Source of the DNA: Solobacterium sp.
Lineage (GTDB): Bacteria > Bacillota_I > Bacilli_A > Erysipelotrichales > Erysipelotrichaceae
NCBI GenBank assembly: GCA_024693325.1
Contig: JAILLA010000019.1
Location: 1-38,304, forward strand
Direction: 5' to 3'
DNA: 38,304 nucleotides
The position numbers and the translations under genes are program-made. Every line of letters starts with the position of its first letter. Positions within the stretch are counted from its first letter, which is position 1. The notes beneath the pieces were generated by a model. It was not told the origin of the DNA, ran no database searches, and saw only the letters and a list, made by a program, of their open reading frames with translations. Shown here one piece after another: positions 6,768 to 15,043 of this stretch.

Positions 6768-7976
6768 ATGAGCAAGCGAAAAAATAAACAGATCCGGAAC
6801 GCAGGATCTGAAGGAACATTACCCTCCGTCAAGAGCGGAGTGAGCTTCCTGCTGTCGCAGGAGAGCTATGACATGCTGTGTGTAAAGGGCTACACACGGC
6901 TCGACAGAGTGCCGGCAGTTGTGGCCGCATGCCGCAGGATCGCGGAAGCGGTCGGAGCTATGACGATCCATCTGATGGAAAACGGTGAGGACGGTGACAT
7001 CCGCATCCAGAACGAGCTGAGCAGGAAAATCGACATCGATCCATGCAGGACCATGACGCGCTCGCAGTTCATCGAATACATAGTCATGTGCATGCTTCTG
7101 TATGGCAAAGGCAATTCTATTGTGCGGGTAAAAACGCGAAAGGGAATCCTGCAGGACATGCAACCGATTCCTCCGAGCCGATTCAGCATTCTCCCAGACG
7201 CTACTGGATACGACTACACGGTAAACATTGATGGAGTAAATTATGAGCCAGATGATGTGCTTCACTTCGTATATAATCCGGACCGGCATTATCCATTCAT
7301 GGGCATGGGAGTCACTGCGACGCTTCAGGATGTCGCTGAGCTCCTTGATCAGGCATCTGCGACTGAGAAAGGATTCATGGAATCTAAGTGGAAGCCCTCC
7401 CTGATCGTCAAAGTCGACGGTATGATCGATGCCTTCAGCACGAAGGAAGGTCGTTCTAAGCTGATTGATGAGTACATCACTACGAACAGAGCCGGTGAGC
7501 CTTGGGTCATTCCTGCGGATCAGATCGATGTGAAGGAAGTCAGACCGCTCAGCTTGGCAGACATTGCTCTATCGGACAACGTTCAGCTCGACACTCGCAA
7601 AGTGGCCGCGCTCCTGGGAGTGCCGGCTTTTCTTTTGGGAGTCGGTGAGTATTCCGCAAAGGAATGGAACAGTTTCATCCAGAACAAGGTCAAAGCCTTC
7701 GCTACCTACATACAGCAGGAGCTGACGAGGAAGCTGATCCTCAGTCCGAAGTGGTATCTGAGATTCAATATCATGAGTCTCTATGACTATGACTTACAGC
7801 AACTGACCACAGTCATGACATCACTGCAGGATCGCGGTGATGTGACTGGTAACGAGGTCCGTGACAGGCTCGGCATGAGTCCGAAGGATGGACTGAATGA
7901 ATTGAAGATCCTCGAGAATTACATACCGGCAGATATGTCTGGTAATCAGTCGAAACTCATCCAGGAAGGAGAATGA
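6768..7976 (+). CDS. Portal protein, HK97 family
   Basis: The 402-residue protein has the HK97-type portal pattern: an N-terminal VPAVVAACRRIAEAVGAM helix, then a YIVMCMLLYGKGNSIVRV segment, QPIPPSRFSILPD, and DDVLHFVYNPDRH. The pore-lining part contains ALLGVPAFLLGVGEY and NSFIQNKV. Portals form the dodecameric DNA entry vertex, bind the terminase and later the head-tail connectors. It is 6 bp downstream of terL and one base upstream of the protease gene, as expected for this head module. Confidence 0.93.
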   Translation: MSKRKNKQIRNAGSEGTLPSVKSGVSFLLSQESYDMLCVKGYTRLDRVPAVVAACRRIAEAVGAMTIHLMENGEDGDIRIQNELSRKIDIDPCRTMTRSQFIEYIVMCMLLYGKGNSIVRVKTRKGILQDMQPIPPSRFSILPDATGYDYTVNIDGVNYEPDDVLHFVYNPDRHYPFMGMGVTATLQDVAELLDQASATEKGFMESKWKPSLIVKVDGMIDAFSTKEGRSKLIDEYITTNRAGEPWVIPADQIDVKEVRPLSLADIALSDNVQLDTRKVAALLGVPAFLLGVGEYSAKEWNSFIQNKVKAFATYIQQELTRKLILSPKWYLRFNIMSLYDYDLQQLTTVMTSLQDRGDVTGNEVRDRLGMSPKDGLNELKILENYIPADMSGNQSKLIQEGE

Positions 7977-7977
7977 C

Positions 7978-8589
7978 ATGAACAAAGAAAAGAGACAGAT
8001 GCGGACTGCTGAGTCCGCTTTTATTGTTCGGGACACGTTGAACGAACAGCAGAAGCCTGAGAAGCGCATCGAGGGCTATTTTGCTGTGTTCGATGGGACA
8101 TATGAGATCGCACAGGGTATGACCGAGAGCATTGATCATCATGCTTTCGACCGCACGATCAGCGGTGATGTCAGAGCTCTGATCGACCATGACACTGCTC
8201 TGGTGCTTGGCCGCACTACGGCTCACACGCTTGAGCTCCGTATCGATGAGCATGGACTTTGGGGAAGCATCCTGATCAATCCGAACGATCAGGACGCACT
8301 CAATCTGTATGCAAGAGTCGAGCGGGGCGATGTGAATCAGTGCAGTTTCGGATTTGAGATCACCGAGGAGGAAACCGAGTTCCGAGACGATGGTTCGATT
8401 CATTGGACGATCAAAGACCTCAACCTGTTCGAGGTAAGCGTATGCACATTTCCCGCTTATGAGACCACAGAAGTCACTGCCCGCAGTGCAGAAGCCGTAC
8501 AGATCCGGAATAAGGCTCTGGAGGCTTGGAAACAGCGTCAGGCAGAGGCTCATCCGTGGCTGAAGAAAGGAGGAGCTGAAAATGAGTAA
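7978..8589 (+). CDS. Prohead protease, HK97/U35 family
   Basis: The 203-residue protein carries the HK97 protease pattern: IEGYFAVFDG (31-40), a catalytic-type His in IDHDTALVLGR (H71), and the nucleophile Ser in NQCSFGFEI (S123). FEVSVCTFPAY (151-161) includes a conserved Glu (E152). It digests the scaffold-like N-terminus of the capsid protein during maturation. AAGGAG lies 8 bp before the start, and the stop overlaps the capsid gene by 8 bp, suggesting coupled, matched expression. Confidence 0.92.
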   Translation: MNKEKRQMRTAESAFIVRDTLNEQQKPEKRIEGYFAVFDGTYEIAQGMTESIDHHAFDRTISGDVRALIDHDTALVLGRTTAHTLELRIDEHGLWGSILINPNDQDALNLYARVERGDVNQCSFGFEITEEETEFRDDGSIHWTIKDLNLFEVSVCTFPAYETTEVTARSAEAVQIRNKALEAWKQRQAEAHPWLKKGGAENE

Positions 8590-9997
8590 GCTCAAGACTC
8601 TCCTGCTGAGAAAGCGCATCGATGATGCGAAGAAGGCTCTGGACGCTCTGAGAGCAAAGGATGCGGACTTCGATCAGCGTGAGGCTGATCTCGCAGAAGC
8701 TTTCGGTGAGATCACTGCTGAGAACACCGAAGAAGAAAGAACTGCCATCGAGGAACAGATGAACACATTCGATGCAGAGAAAGATGCACACGAATCCGAA
8801 AAGAAGGATCTGGAAGAAGTCATCCGCTCCGCAGAGGAAGAACTCGAAGAGGCAGAAAAGAAGCAGGAAGAAAAACCTGCAGAAGAACCGGCACCGGCAC
8901 CGGTAGAAGAGCCGGCAGAAAGGACAATGGTGAACACCATGAACAAGAGAAGTGTATTCAGAAACATGTCAATGCAGGAAAGAACTGCATTCGTTTCCAA
9001 TGAAGGAGTTAAGGGATGGCTGACTGAAATCCGTTCCGCAATCAAGGAAAAGAGAGCGATCACGAACGTCGGTCTGACTATCCCGACAGAAGTCCTGCCG
9101 CTCCTGCGTGAAAATATCGCAGTATGGTCCAAGCTCTATGACAGAGTCAATCTGGTCCGCATCGGCGGCGAAGCTCGTCAGCCGATCATGGGCACAATTC
9201 CGGAGGCGATCTGGACAGAGTGCTGTGCAACTCTGAACGAGCTGACACTTGGATTCAATGACTGGGAAGTAGACTGCTACAAGGTTGGCGGATACTATGC
9301 AATCTGCAACGCAAATCTGGAAGATTCCGATATCGATCTTGCCGCAGTCATCATCGAGGCTCTCGGTCAGGGCATCGGCAAGGCACTCGACAAGGCTATT
9401 CTGTACGGCCGCAACATCAGCACAAACAGCAAGATGCCGCTCGGTGTAGTCTCCAGACTGCTCCAGACAACACAGCCGGCAGACTATCCTGCTACAGCTC
9501 GCACATGGGCGGATCTGCATGAATCTCATGTGATCAGCGCAGGATCCGCGACAGGTGTGGCTCTGATCAAGGCTCTGGTCAATGCTTCTGCTGTTGCCGC
9601 AAATGATTATTCCCGCGGTGCAATGACATGGGTCATGAATGACAAGACAAACAAGAAGATCGTCGCTGAAACTCTGGAAGTAAATGCTTCTGGTGCTGTT
9701 GTCTCCGCGATCAACGGAGTGATGCCGGTTGCCGGTGGCGACACTGTCGTCCTGAATTTCATGCCGGATGATGTCATCGTGTTCGGTTATTTTGACCTCT
9801 ATCTGCTCGCAGAACGTGCGGCTCGCAGATTTGCATCTTCTGAGCATGTCAGATTCCTTCAGGATCAGACAGTGTTCAAGGGCACTGCCCGCTATGATGG
9901 TGCTCCGGTCATTGCTGAATCCTTCGGTATTGTTACACTCGGCACAGCAACTGCTTCCGCTTCTGCTGTGACTTTCCCGCAGGACACAGCTAACTGA
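8582..9997 (+). CDS. Major capsid protein, HK97 fold, with N-terminal scaffold domain
   Basis: The 471-residue protein has a long charged coiled-coil (residues 1 to about 90), then an Ala/Pro/Glu hinge (PAEEPAPAPVEEP). These match the delta domain that serves as internal scaffold in HK97-type capsid proteins. The fold domain follows from about residue 120, with ITNVGLTIPTEVLPLLRENI, GTIPEAIWTE and a C-terminal RFLQDQTVFKGTARYDGAPV. The encoded protease upstream would remove the N-terminus; the cleavage position, near residues 115-130, is inferred. It is the main shell subunit. Confidence 0.93.
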   Translation: MSKLKTLLLRKRIDDAKKALDALRAKDADFDQREADLAEAFGEITAENTEEERTAIEEQMNTFDAEKDAHESEKKDLEEVIRSAEEELEEAEKKQEEKPAEEPAPAPVEEPAERTMVNTMNKRSVFRNMSMQERTAFVSNEGVKGWLTEIRSAIKEKRAITNVGLTIPTEVLPLLRENIAVWSKLYDRVNLVRIGGEARQPIMGTIPEAIWTECCATLNELTLGFNDWEVDCYKVGGYYAICNANLEDSDIDLAAVIIEALGQGIGKALDKAILYGRNISTNSKMPLGVVSRLLQTTQPADYPATARTWADLHESHVISAGSATGVALIKALVNASAVAANDYSRGAMTWVMNDKTNKKIVAETLEVNASGAVVSAINGVMPVAGGDTVVLNFMPDDVIVFGYFDLYLLAERAARRFASSEHVRFLQDQTVFKGTARYDGAPVIAESFGIVTLGTATASASAVTFPQDTAN

Positions 9998-10227
9998 TGA
10001 CTATGTACCGTGTGGTACATGCCTTCAGAGATCGAGATGATTCCAATTACTACTATCACGCGGGTGCAACATACCCGCGTGATGGTCTTTTTGTAAGTCC
10101 TGAGAGGCTTGCATATCTGTCCGGAGCTAAGAACCGGATGCAGACTCCGCTGATTGAAAAAGTGGAAGACATTCCTGCGGAGAGCGCGGAGAGCAAGCCG
10201 AAGAAAGTGAGGAAAGCACATGAGTGA
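9997..10227 (+). CDS. Small head-region protein (76 aa)
   Basis: The start overlaps the capsid stop (TGATG); a second ATG six bases on (MYRVV) is also possible. The product has a YRVVHAFRDRDDSNYYYHAGATYPR core and FVSPERLAYLSGAKN. Short proteins with this pattern often sit between the capsid and connector genes in Firmicutes phages, and their job is unknown. The last 25 residues are a charged tail (KPKKVRKAHE). A decoration or assembly role would be speculation. Confidence 0.65.
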   Translation: MTMYRVVHAFRDRDDSNYYYHAGATYPRDGLFVSPERLAYLSGAKNRMQTPLIEKVEDIPAESAESKPKKVRKAHE

Positions 10228-10525
10228 GACGGTAACAGCTTTTGATGACCAGTTCATCTTGGATCTGCTGAAAAATGACATCCAGAAGTGGACGCTCACA
10301 CCACAGCAGACTACTTACCTCACCACACTGATCACTGTTGCAAAAACAGAGATCACTCGGGAAGGAGTCACTCTCGACATGACATCATTGGACGATGTCC
10401 AGACAGTCGCAATGTATGCCGCTTATCTGTACCGCAAAAGAGCGGAGCAGGAGAACGGCATGCCCAGGATGCTGAGATATCGACTCAATAACAGGATCTT
10501 TGCCGAGAAGACCGCAACGGAGTGA
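10220..10525 (+). CDS. Head-tail connector, gp6/gp15-like
   Basis: The 101-residue helical protein begins with an acidic helix (FDDQFILDLLKNDIQKW). It then has the family-like stretch TYLTTLITVAKTEITREGV and a VQTVAMYAAYLYRKRAEQ helix, ending RMLRYRLNNRIF. Size, all-helical character and position just after the capsid match phage connector proteins (HK97 gp6, SPP1 gp15), which form a ring beneath the portal. The fit is structural and positional rather than motif-based. Confidence 0.7.
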   Translation: MSETVTAFDDQFILDLLKNDIQKWTLTPQQTTYLTTLITVAKTEITREGVTLDMTSLDDVQTVAMYAAYLYRKRAEQENGMPRMLRYRLNNRIFAEKTATE

Positions 10526-10528
10526 CCT

Positions 10529-10963
10529 ATGGCAAGAGCTAGAGGCAAAGTGATCGGAGTCAATGACTTCAGTCCGTATCTGAAGGCATTGCTCGACGAG
10601 TACGGCAAGGAATGCCTCTCTGTGACCATCTCAGCCGCTGATGACGTTTCAAGGGAAGCGAGCCACAAGCTCGCCATCAATGAAAAAGGCGCATACACGG
10701 ACAGACGCGGGAAGTACACACGCTCATGGCGGGCAGAGCTTCGGAAGACCAACACCGGAGTCCTGGCTACTGTTTATAACAAGACAGAGTACAGACTCAC
10801 GCATCTGCTCGAGAATGGTCATGATGTCAAGAACAGAAAAGGCGGTCCAGTGGTCGGCACAGCGGATCCACATCCTCACATCGCTGATGTCGAGGAGTGG
10901 GCGATCGAGCAGTTTGAGCTCGAAGTTGCGGCAAGGATCGAAGGTATCCACATTAGAAGATAA
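10529..10963 (+). CDS. HK97 gp10-like head-tail protein
   Basis: The 144-residue protein matches the HK97 gp10 pattern: an N-terminal KALLDEYGKECLSVTISAAD helix, then SREASHKL, YTRSWRAELRKT, and the typical YRLTHLLENGHDVKNRKGG followed by PHPHIADVEEWAI. Proteins of this family take part in head-tail joining and tail completion. Here it precedes, rather than follows, the putative head-closure gene, a small rearrangement of the usual order. Confidence 0.82.
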   Translation: MARARGKVIGVNDFSPYLKALLDEYGKECLSVTISAADDVSREASHKLAINEKGAYTDRRGKYTRSWRAELRKTNTGVLATVYNKTEYRLTHLLENGHDVKNRKGGPVVGTADPHPHIADVEEWAIEQFELEVAARIEGIHIRR

Positions 10964-10974
10964 CGGAGGTATGT

Positions 10975-11349
10975 ATGGCTGACTTTTATGGCGATGGGTT
11001 GGTGACAGTCTGCGATCTGGTCGACACGTCTGGCGATGGCAATATGCCGGTATACAGTCTGACAAGCATTTGCACTGAGTACTTTCAGGAGCGGGTCATC
11101 AGTCTGACTAGGTCATATCTTGCTCGCGGAGTCGATGAGCGCGTCGACATGGTGATCCGGATCGCGGCAGAGTCATGTCGGCCAAGGATCGGACAGATTG
11201 CAGTTCTGACCTACTACGAAGGTCAGGACAATCCGGACGGTGACCAGTACCGCATCGACATGGTCCAGGCGATCACTAATGATGACGGACTGCGAGCGTA
11301 TGATCTGACGCTTTACAGATTGGAGGATTTCTATGATTGCACTTTCTGA
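10975..11349 (+). CDS. Putative head-closure / head-tail adaptor protein
   Basis: The 124-residue protein follows a GGAGG ribosome site (10965-10969). It has a beta-rich middle, GVDERVDMVIRIAAESCRP, followed by QIAVLTYYEGQ and DQYRIDMVQAI, then a terminal YDLTLYRLEDFY. This resembles head-closure proteins of the SPP1 gp16 type (Rx..yxI..v pattern near the end), but similarity is weak. Position between gp10-like and tail-terminator-like genes supports a connector role. It overlaps the next gene by 17 bp. Confidence 0.55.
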   Translation: MADFYGDGLVTVCDLVDTSGDGNMPVYSLTSICTEYFQERVISLTRSYLARGVDERVDMVIRIAAESCRPRIGQIAVLTYYEGQDNPDGDQYRIDMVQAITNDDGLRAYDLTLYRLEDFYDCTF

Positions 11350-11668
11350 CAAGCTGAAGCGGATCAGGGACGCGCTGACATCGATCGAAGGTGTGAATGT
11401 CTATCACTATCGCAGACCTCCGCATCAGCCAGATGGTATCGTCTGGCAAGAACGCAATGACGAAGGTACATATCTGTATGCCGATAACCATCTGTATGAG
11501 CAGGTAGTTGTCGGGACGATTATGTACTGGGCACAGGAAGAATATGATCCGATCGTGGACGCTATCCAGGAAGCACTGAATAACGGACAGATCGGATGGA
11601 CGCTTCGGGATGTCGAATACGATGATGAGACAGCTCGAATTTATCACGAATGGCAGTTCTCAATTTAA
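11333..11668 (+). CDS. Putative tail terminator protein
   Basis: The 111-residue protein begins with a helix (LSDKLKRIRDALTSIEGV), has a VYHYRRPPHQPDGIVWQE strand-loop, and ends DDETARIYHEWQFSI. The layout, an N-terminal helix then a beta sheet carrying an aromatic 'W.e' motif, fits tail terminator/completion proteins that cap the tail tube. It lies directly before the major tail protein, the usual place. The assignment is mostly by position and size. Confidence 0.6.
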   Translation: MIALSDKLKRIRDALTSIEGVNVYHYRRPPHQPDGIVWQERNDEGTYLYADNHLYEQVVVGTIMYWAQEEYDPIVDAIQEALNNGQIGWTLRDVEYDDETARIYHEWQFSI

Positions 11669-11684
11669 CTGAGAAGGAGTAAAC

Positions 11685-12233
11685 ATGACAGAAAGCAAAG
11701 TCAAATTCGGCCTGAAAAATCTGCATATCGCTGTGCGTAATGGAGATACAGCAGGGGAAGTGGTTGCACTTCCAGGTGCTGTCAGCCTCTCTCTTGATCC
11801 GCAGGGTGAGCAGAGCATTTTTTACGCCGATAATATCGCTTACTATGTGACACAGTCCAATCAGGGATATAGTGGCGATCTTGAGGTTGCAAAGTTTCCG
11901 GACGCAATCCGTCAGGCACTTTGGGGAGAAGTTCTCCAGGCAACAGATAAAGTCCTTTATGAACTTGCAACAGCAGAGCCGGCAGTATTCGATCTCGGAT
12001 TCCAGATCGATGGCGATCAGCAGGAGAGGCTTGTATGGCTGTATGGATGCACAGCAACACGTCCGACTCTTGGATCTACGACTATCGCAGAGTCCAAAGA
12101 GGTCCAGACAGAGACATGCACCATCACATCCAGTCCGCTCGCAAACGGTCTGGTCAAGTCTGTAACTACGGCAGAAACTACTGCGGCAGTCAAAGAAGCT
12201 TGGTTCACGACTGTTTACGTTCCAACGATCTAA
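11685..12233 (+). CDS. Major tail protein, phi13 family
   Basis: The 182-residue protein follows an AAGGAG ribosome site. It opens MTESKVKFGLKNLHIAVRN and shows the phi13-type pattern: VVALPGAVSLSLDPQGEQS, FYADNIAYYVTQSNQGYSGD, then a LYELATAEP loop and DGDQQERLVWLYGCTATRP. It polymerises into the tail tube. The genes for the chaperone pair and tape measure follow directly, as expected. Confidence 0.9.
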   Translation: MTESKVKFGLKNLHIAVRNGDTAGEVVALPGAVSLSLDPQGEQSIFYADNIAYYVTQSNQGYSGDLEVAKFPDAIRQALWGEVLQATDKVLYELATAEPAVFDLGFQIDGDQQERLVWLYGCTATRPTLGSTTIAESKEVQTETCTITSSPLANGLVKSVTTAETTAAVKEAWFTTVYVPTI

Positions 12234-12243
12234 GGGGCTAAGC

Positions 12244-12630
12244 ATGATCACAAAAAAAGTACAGATTGATGGCAAGGAAGTCACATTCGCAACATCTGCG
12301 AGGACTCCCAGACTTTATCGTCAGTACTTTCGGAGGGATGTCATGACAGACATGGCATCCCTTTATAACAAAGTACAGGCGATGATCAAAGCAAAAGAGA
12401 ATGCAAAATCATTTGAAGATCTGAGCCAGATCGAACAGCTTTCCGCTCTTGATTTGACGATCTTCGAGAACCTGGCATTTGTCATGGCCAAACAGGGCGG
12501 TGATGAATCCCAGGATGCAGACGAATGGCTCGACCAGTTCGACACATTCGACATTTATCAGATATTCCCTCAGCTTTTTGAACTCTGGTCCAAAAATATG
12601 GCGGGGATGTCGATTCCAAAAAAAAAGTAA
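12244..12630 (+). CDS. Tail assembly chaperone G
   Basis: The 128-residue protein begins with a small beta domain (KVQIDGKEVTFATSA) and a helix with RLYRQYFRRDV, then a long helical part (LSALDLTIFENLAFVMAKQ) and DTFDIYQIFPQLFELW. This is the usual layout of the short chaperone product (lambda gpG analogue) that helps load the tape measure. The frame ends just after a run of nine A. A second frame, -1 relative to it, starts at the same place and has no ribosome site, so a fused GT product is predicted (see 12627-12815). Confidence 0.8.
   Translation: MITKKVQIDGKEVTFATSARTPRLYRQYFRRDVMTDMASLYNKVQAMIKAKENAKSFEDLSQIEQLSALDLTIFENLAFVMAKQGGDESQDADEWLDQFDTFDIYQIFPQLFELWSKNMAGMSIPKKK
12618..12627 (+). 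promoter_or_regulatory. -1 ribosomal slippery site
   Basis: Nine consecutive A then G (12618-12627) end the chaperone G frame as CCA AAA AAA AAG TAA. The heptamer A AAA AAG, the well-known dnaX-type slippery sequence, is in the zero frame. Slipping back by one base moves translation into the downstream frame at 12627 and bypasses the stop. A hairpin GCCATC/GATGGC (12657-12662/12674-12679) lies 30 bp downstream, rather far for a stimulator. Confidence 0.75.
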
Positions 12631-12815
12631 AAAAAAGCGAGCGTCAAATGAACACGGCCATCTTCGAGCTGAGGATGGCACAGCTTGGTATACATAATCC
12701 GGATGACTTCACGATCGGCATGATCTACGACATTCTGACGGAGCAGTCGAATGATAATGAAAAATATGCCGTATTAGCTGACCAGGATGATATTGACGCT
12801 TTCTTAGGAAAATAA
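12627..12815 (+). CDS. Tail assembly chaperone T part, made by -1 frameshift
   Basis: In the -1 frame from 12627, 62 residues are encoded (VKKSERQMNTAIFELRMAQL...) before TAA 12813-12815. The only ATG near its start (12648) has no ribosome site. Joining it to the 128-residue G frame gives a 190-residue GT protein, the standard product ratio-controlled by frameshifting in siphophage tails. The T part is mixed helical (DDFTIGMIYDILTEQ) and ends with DIDAFLGK. GT proteins bind the tape measure through the T domain. Confidence 0.7.
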   Translation, partial: VKKSERQMNTAIFELRMAQLGIHNPDDFTIGMIYDILTEQSNDNEKYAVLADQDDIDAFLGK

Positions 12816-12827
12816 GGAGGTCAGAGC

Positions 12828-14678
12828 ATGGCGGGGAAAATTCGCGGTATCACGATCGAGCTGAATGCTGACGCTTCCGGTGTAATGAAGGAGATCGGCG
12901 AGCTGAATGGCGAGATTCGCGACACACAAAAACAGCTCAAAGATGTCGAGAAGCTTCTCAAATTAGATCCGAACAACACTGAGCTCCTGCGGCAGAAGCA
13001 GGAGCTTCTGAACAAGAGTATCGAAACATCCAAGCAGAAAGTCGAGCAGTTAGAGAAGGCTCAGCAGGAGCTTGGAGAGCGCACTGCAGACAATGCAGAG
13101 CAGTATGATGCGATTGAGCGTGAGATCATCGCATGCAAGGCAGAGCAGGACAAATGGAATAAGTCACTGTCTGACATGCAACCACAGGCCAAGAGTCTCA
13201 AGGATACGCTCAGCGAGGTCTCAGCGGCCACAGGCAAAGCGGCGGAGAAGACCAAAGCACTCAGTGCGGCGGCGGATGGACTCGGTGCAGAACTGCTCGG
13301 CAATGCTGTGAAATCGGCATTGGCGGCGGATGACATCAATACTCTGGCAAAGCAGTACGGTGTTTCGGTCAGAGAGATCCAGCGCATGAATTACGCGCAA
13401 GACATGATCGACGTATCCACAAAGGACATGCTCAGCTCCTATGCTAAGCTGACCAAACAGATGGGAGCCGGATCTGAGGCTTTTGAGAAGCTCGGTGTCA
13501 ACATTTACGATGTACACGGTGAGCTCAGAGACTCGCGAGATGTCTGGTATGACACACTTGAAGCACTCTCTAAAGTCAGCAACGAAACCGACAGGGATGT
13601 GCTTGCGATGGACCTTTTCGGAAAGTCTGCGGCTTCTCTTGCCGGTGTCATTGATGACGGTGGCGAAGCGTTGAAGACTCTCGGACAAGAGGCTGAGGAT
13701 GCCGGTCTGATCCTGTCACAGGATGCACTGGACAGTGCCAATCAGTTCAATGATGCAATGGATAGGCTCAAAGCCACAGCATCACAGAGCTTCCTGGAAG
13801 CCGGTGCAAGCTTGGCGACTACACTGGTGCCGGCACTCGAAAAGCTTGCGGGACTGCTCAGCAGTCTGCTGACATGGTTCGGCAATCTGTCCGGAGGCAC
13901 TCAGGCCTTTATTCTGGTCATTCTTGGACTGGTTGCGGCAATCAGTCCGGTCCTGTCACTGATATCACTTATAACAGGAGCGGCGGCCGCTCTAAGTGTT
14001 GGCACTATGACGCTGATCGGCACGATCGGCGGAGTGATTGCCGTCATTGCCGCAGTAGTTGCCGCAGGTGTGTTACTGTACCAGAACTGGGATACCATCA
14101 AAGAAAAAGCATCCCAGCTGTGGCAGACCATTAAGACAGCGTTCAACAATATGCTCGACTCTGTCACGGAAACGATGGGAAACATCAAGGATGCCATAGT
14201 TAATGGATGGAATGAAGCCATCGACTTCATTACATCCTTGCCGAGCAAAGCGTATAACTGGGGTGCTGACATCATCAAAGAGATGATCAAGGGCATCACT
14301 GACAATCCGATCGCGGATGCGATCAGCGGTGTTGCCACCACCATCAAGAACTTTATCGGCTTCTCAGAGCCTGATATGGGTCCGCTCAGCAACTTTCACA
14401 CGTTCATGCCTGACATGATGCAGATGATGGCCGACGGCATTGCCGATAACACTTGGAGAGTCGAGAATGCCATCAATGCGACTGCGGGAGCTATGGCTCC
14501 GCAGACTACGGCGGCGGACTATTCTCCGATCACCGGCAGACTGGACAGCCTGATCGGCGCGGCAGGAACTCCTGTGGCGGTCAATGTGGTCCTCCAGGGC
14601 GATGCGGCTGGAGTCTTCAAGCTTGTTAGAGGGCAGAACAGCCAATATATCAAATCAACAGGAAGGAGTGGATTCTGA
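12828..14678 (+). CDS. Tape measure protein
   Basis: The gene follows an AATAAGGAGG ribosome site. The 616-residue product has an N-terminal coiled coil (residues 15-110) and an all-helical middle with LFGKSAASLAGVIDDGG. Two to three hydrophobic segments follow (about 360-425, including AFILVILGLVAAISPVLSLI), then a helical tail. This is the tape measure pattern. At the usual 0.15 nm per residue it predicts a tail of about 90 nm, rather short. The C-terminal domain (about 545-616) is small and polar. Confidence 0.9.
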   Translation: MAGKIRGITIELNADASGVMKEIGELNGEIRDTQKQLKDVEKLLKLDPNNTELLRQKQELLNKSIETSKQKVEQLEKAQQELGERTADNAEQYDAIEREIIACKAEQDKWNKSLSDMQPQAKSLKDTLSEVSAATGKAAEKTKALSAAADGLGAELLGNAVKSALAADDINTLAKQYGVSVREIQRMNYAQDMIDVSTKDMLSSYAKLTKQMGAGSEAFEKLGVNIYDVHGELRDSRDVWYDTLEALSKVSNETDRDVLAMDLFGKSAASLAGVIDDGGEALKTLGQEAEDAGLILSQDALDSANQFNDAMDRLKATASQSFLEAGASLATTLVPALEKLAGLLSSLLTWFGNLSGGTQAFILVILGLVAAISPVLSLISLITGAAAALSVGTMTLIGTIGGVIAVIAAVVAAGVLLYQNWDTIKEKASQLWQTIKTAFNNMLDSVTETMGNIKDAIVNGWNEAIDFITSLPSKAYNWGADIIKEMIKGITDNPIADAISGVATTIKNFIGFSEPDMGPLSNFHTFMPDMMQMMADGIADNTWRVENAINATAGAMAPQTTAADYSPITGRLDSLIGAAGTPVAVNVVLQGDAAGVFKLVRGQNSQYIKSTGRSGF

Positions 14679-15043
14679 TGTTATTCCAAGTATTACAGAC
14701 AGACTACACTCCTTTTATCATTTCAGAATCTTACCAGGTCAACAGCCAGGACTCATACAGGTCATGGACAGACGCAAATGGGATTCAGCACAGAGTGATT
14801 TACCGTTCAAAGGTGTCCGGATCATTTGAAATTAAGTTCATTAATAGGCAGATGTATGAGACCTTTTTGACGACACTGGAAAGCACCAAGCAGGACGGTT
14901 ATCACACTGTGAGTCTGTACATCAACAACAAGCTCAGAGTCGAGATCCTGGATGTGTTTATTACGATTGAGCCGGCTATGCAAGCACAGTATGCAGGTGT
15001 GCCTGAGATGTGTAAATTTACGGTAAAGGTGGAAGAACGATGA
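14678..15043 (+). CDS. Tail-tip protein following the tape measure
   Basis: The start overlaps the tape-measure stop (TGATG). The 121-residue protein is beta-rich (SQDSYRSWTDANGIQHRVIY, SGSFEIKFINRQMYETFL, YHTVSLYINNKLRVEI) and ends KFTVKVEER. Its small size and position suggest a distal tail or hub-proximal component, analogous to a Dit protein but much shorter. I cannot assign a family. It overlaps the next gene as ATGA. Confidence 0.6.
   Translation: MLFQVLQTDYTPFIISESYQVNSQDSYRSWTDANGIQHRVIYRSKVSGSFEIKFINRQMYETFLTTLESTKQDGYHTVSLYINNKLRVEILDVFITIEPAMQAQYAGVPEMCKFTVKVEER

Noticed and set aside
8969..9847. Reverse-strand frame of 292 codons across the capsid gene
   Set aside because: Antisense to a recognised HK97-type capsid protein; Cys- and Ser-rich shadow without motifs or ribosome site.
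12648..12815. Independent small gene starting at ATG 12648
   Set aside because: No ribosome site precedes it, and the A-run plus frame relation fit a -1 frameshift product far better.
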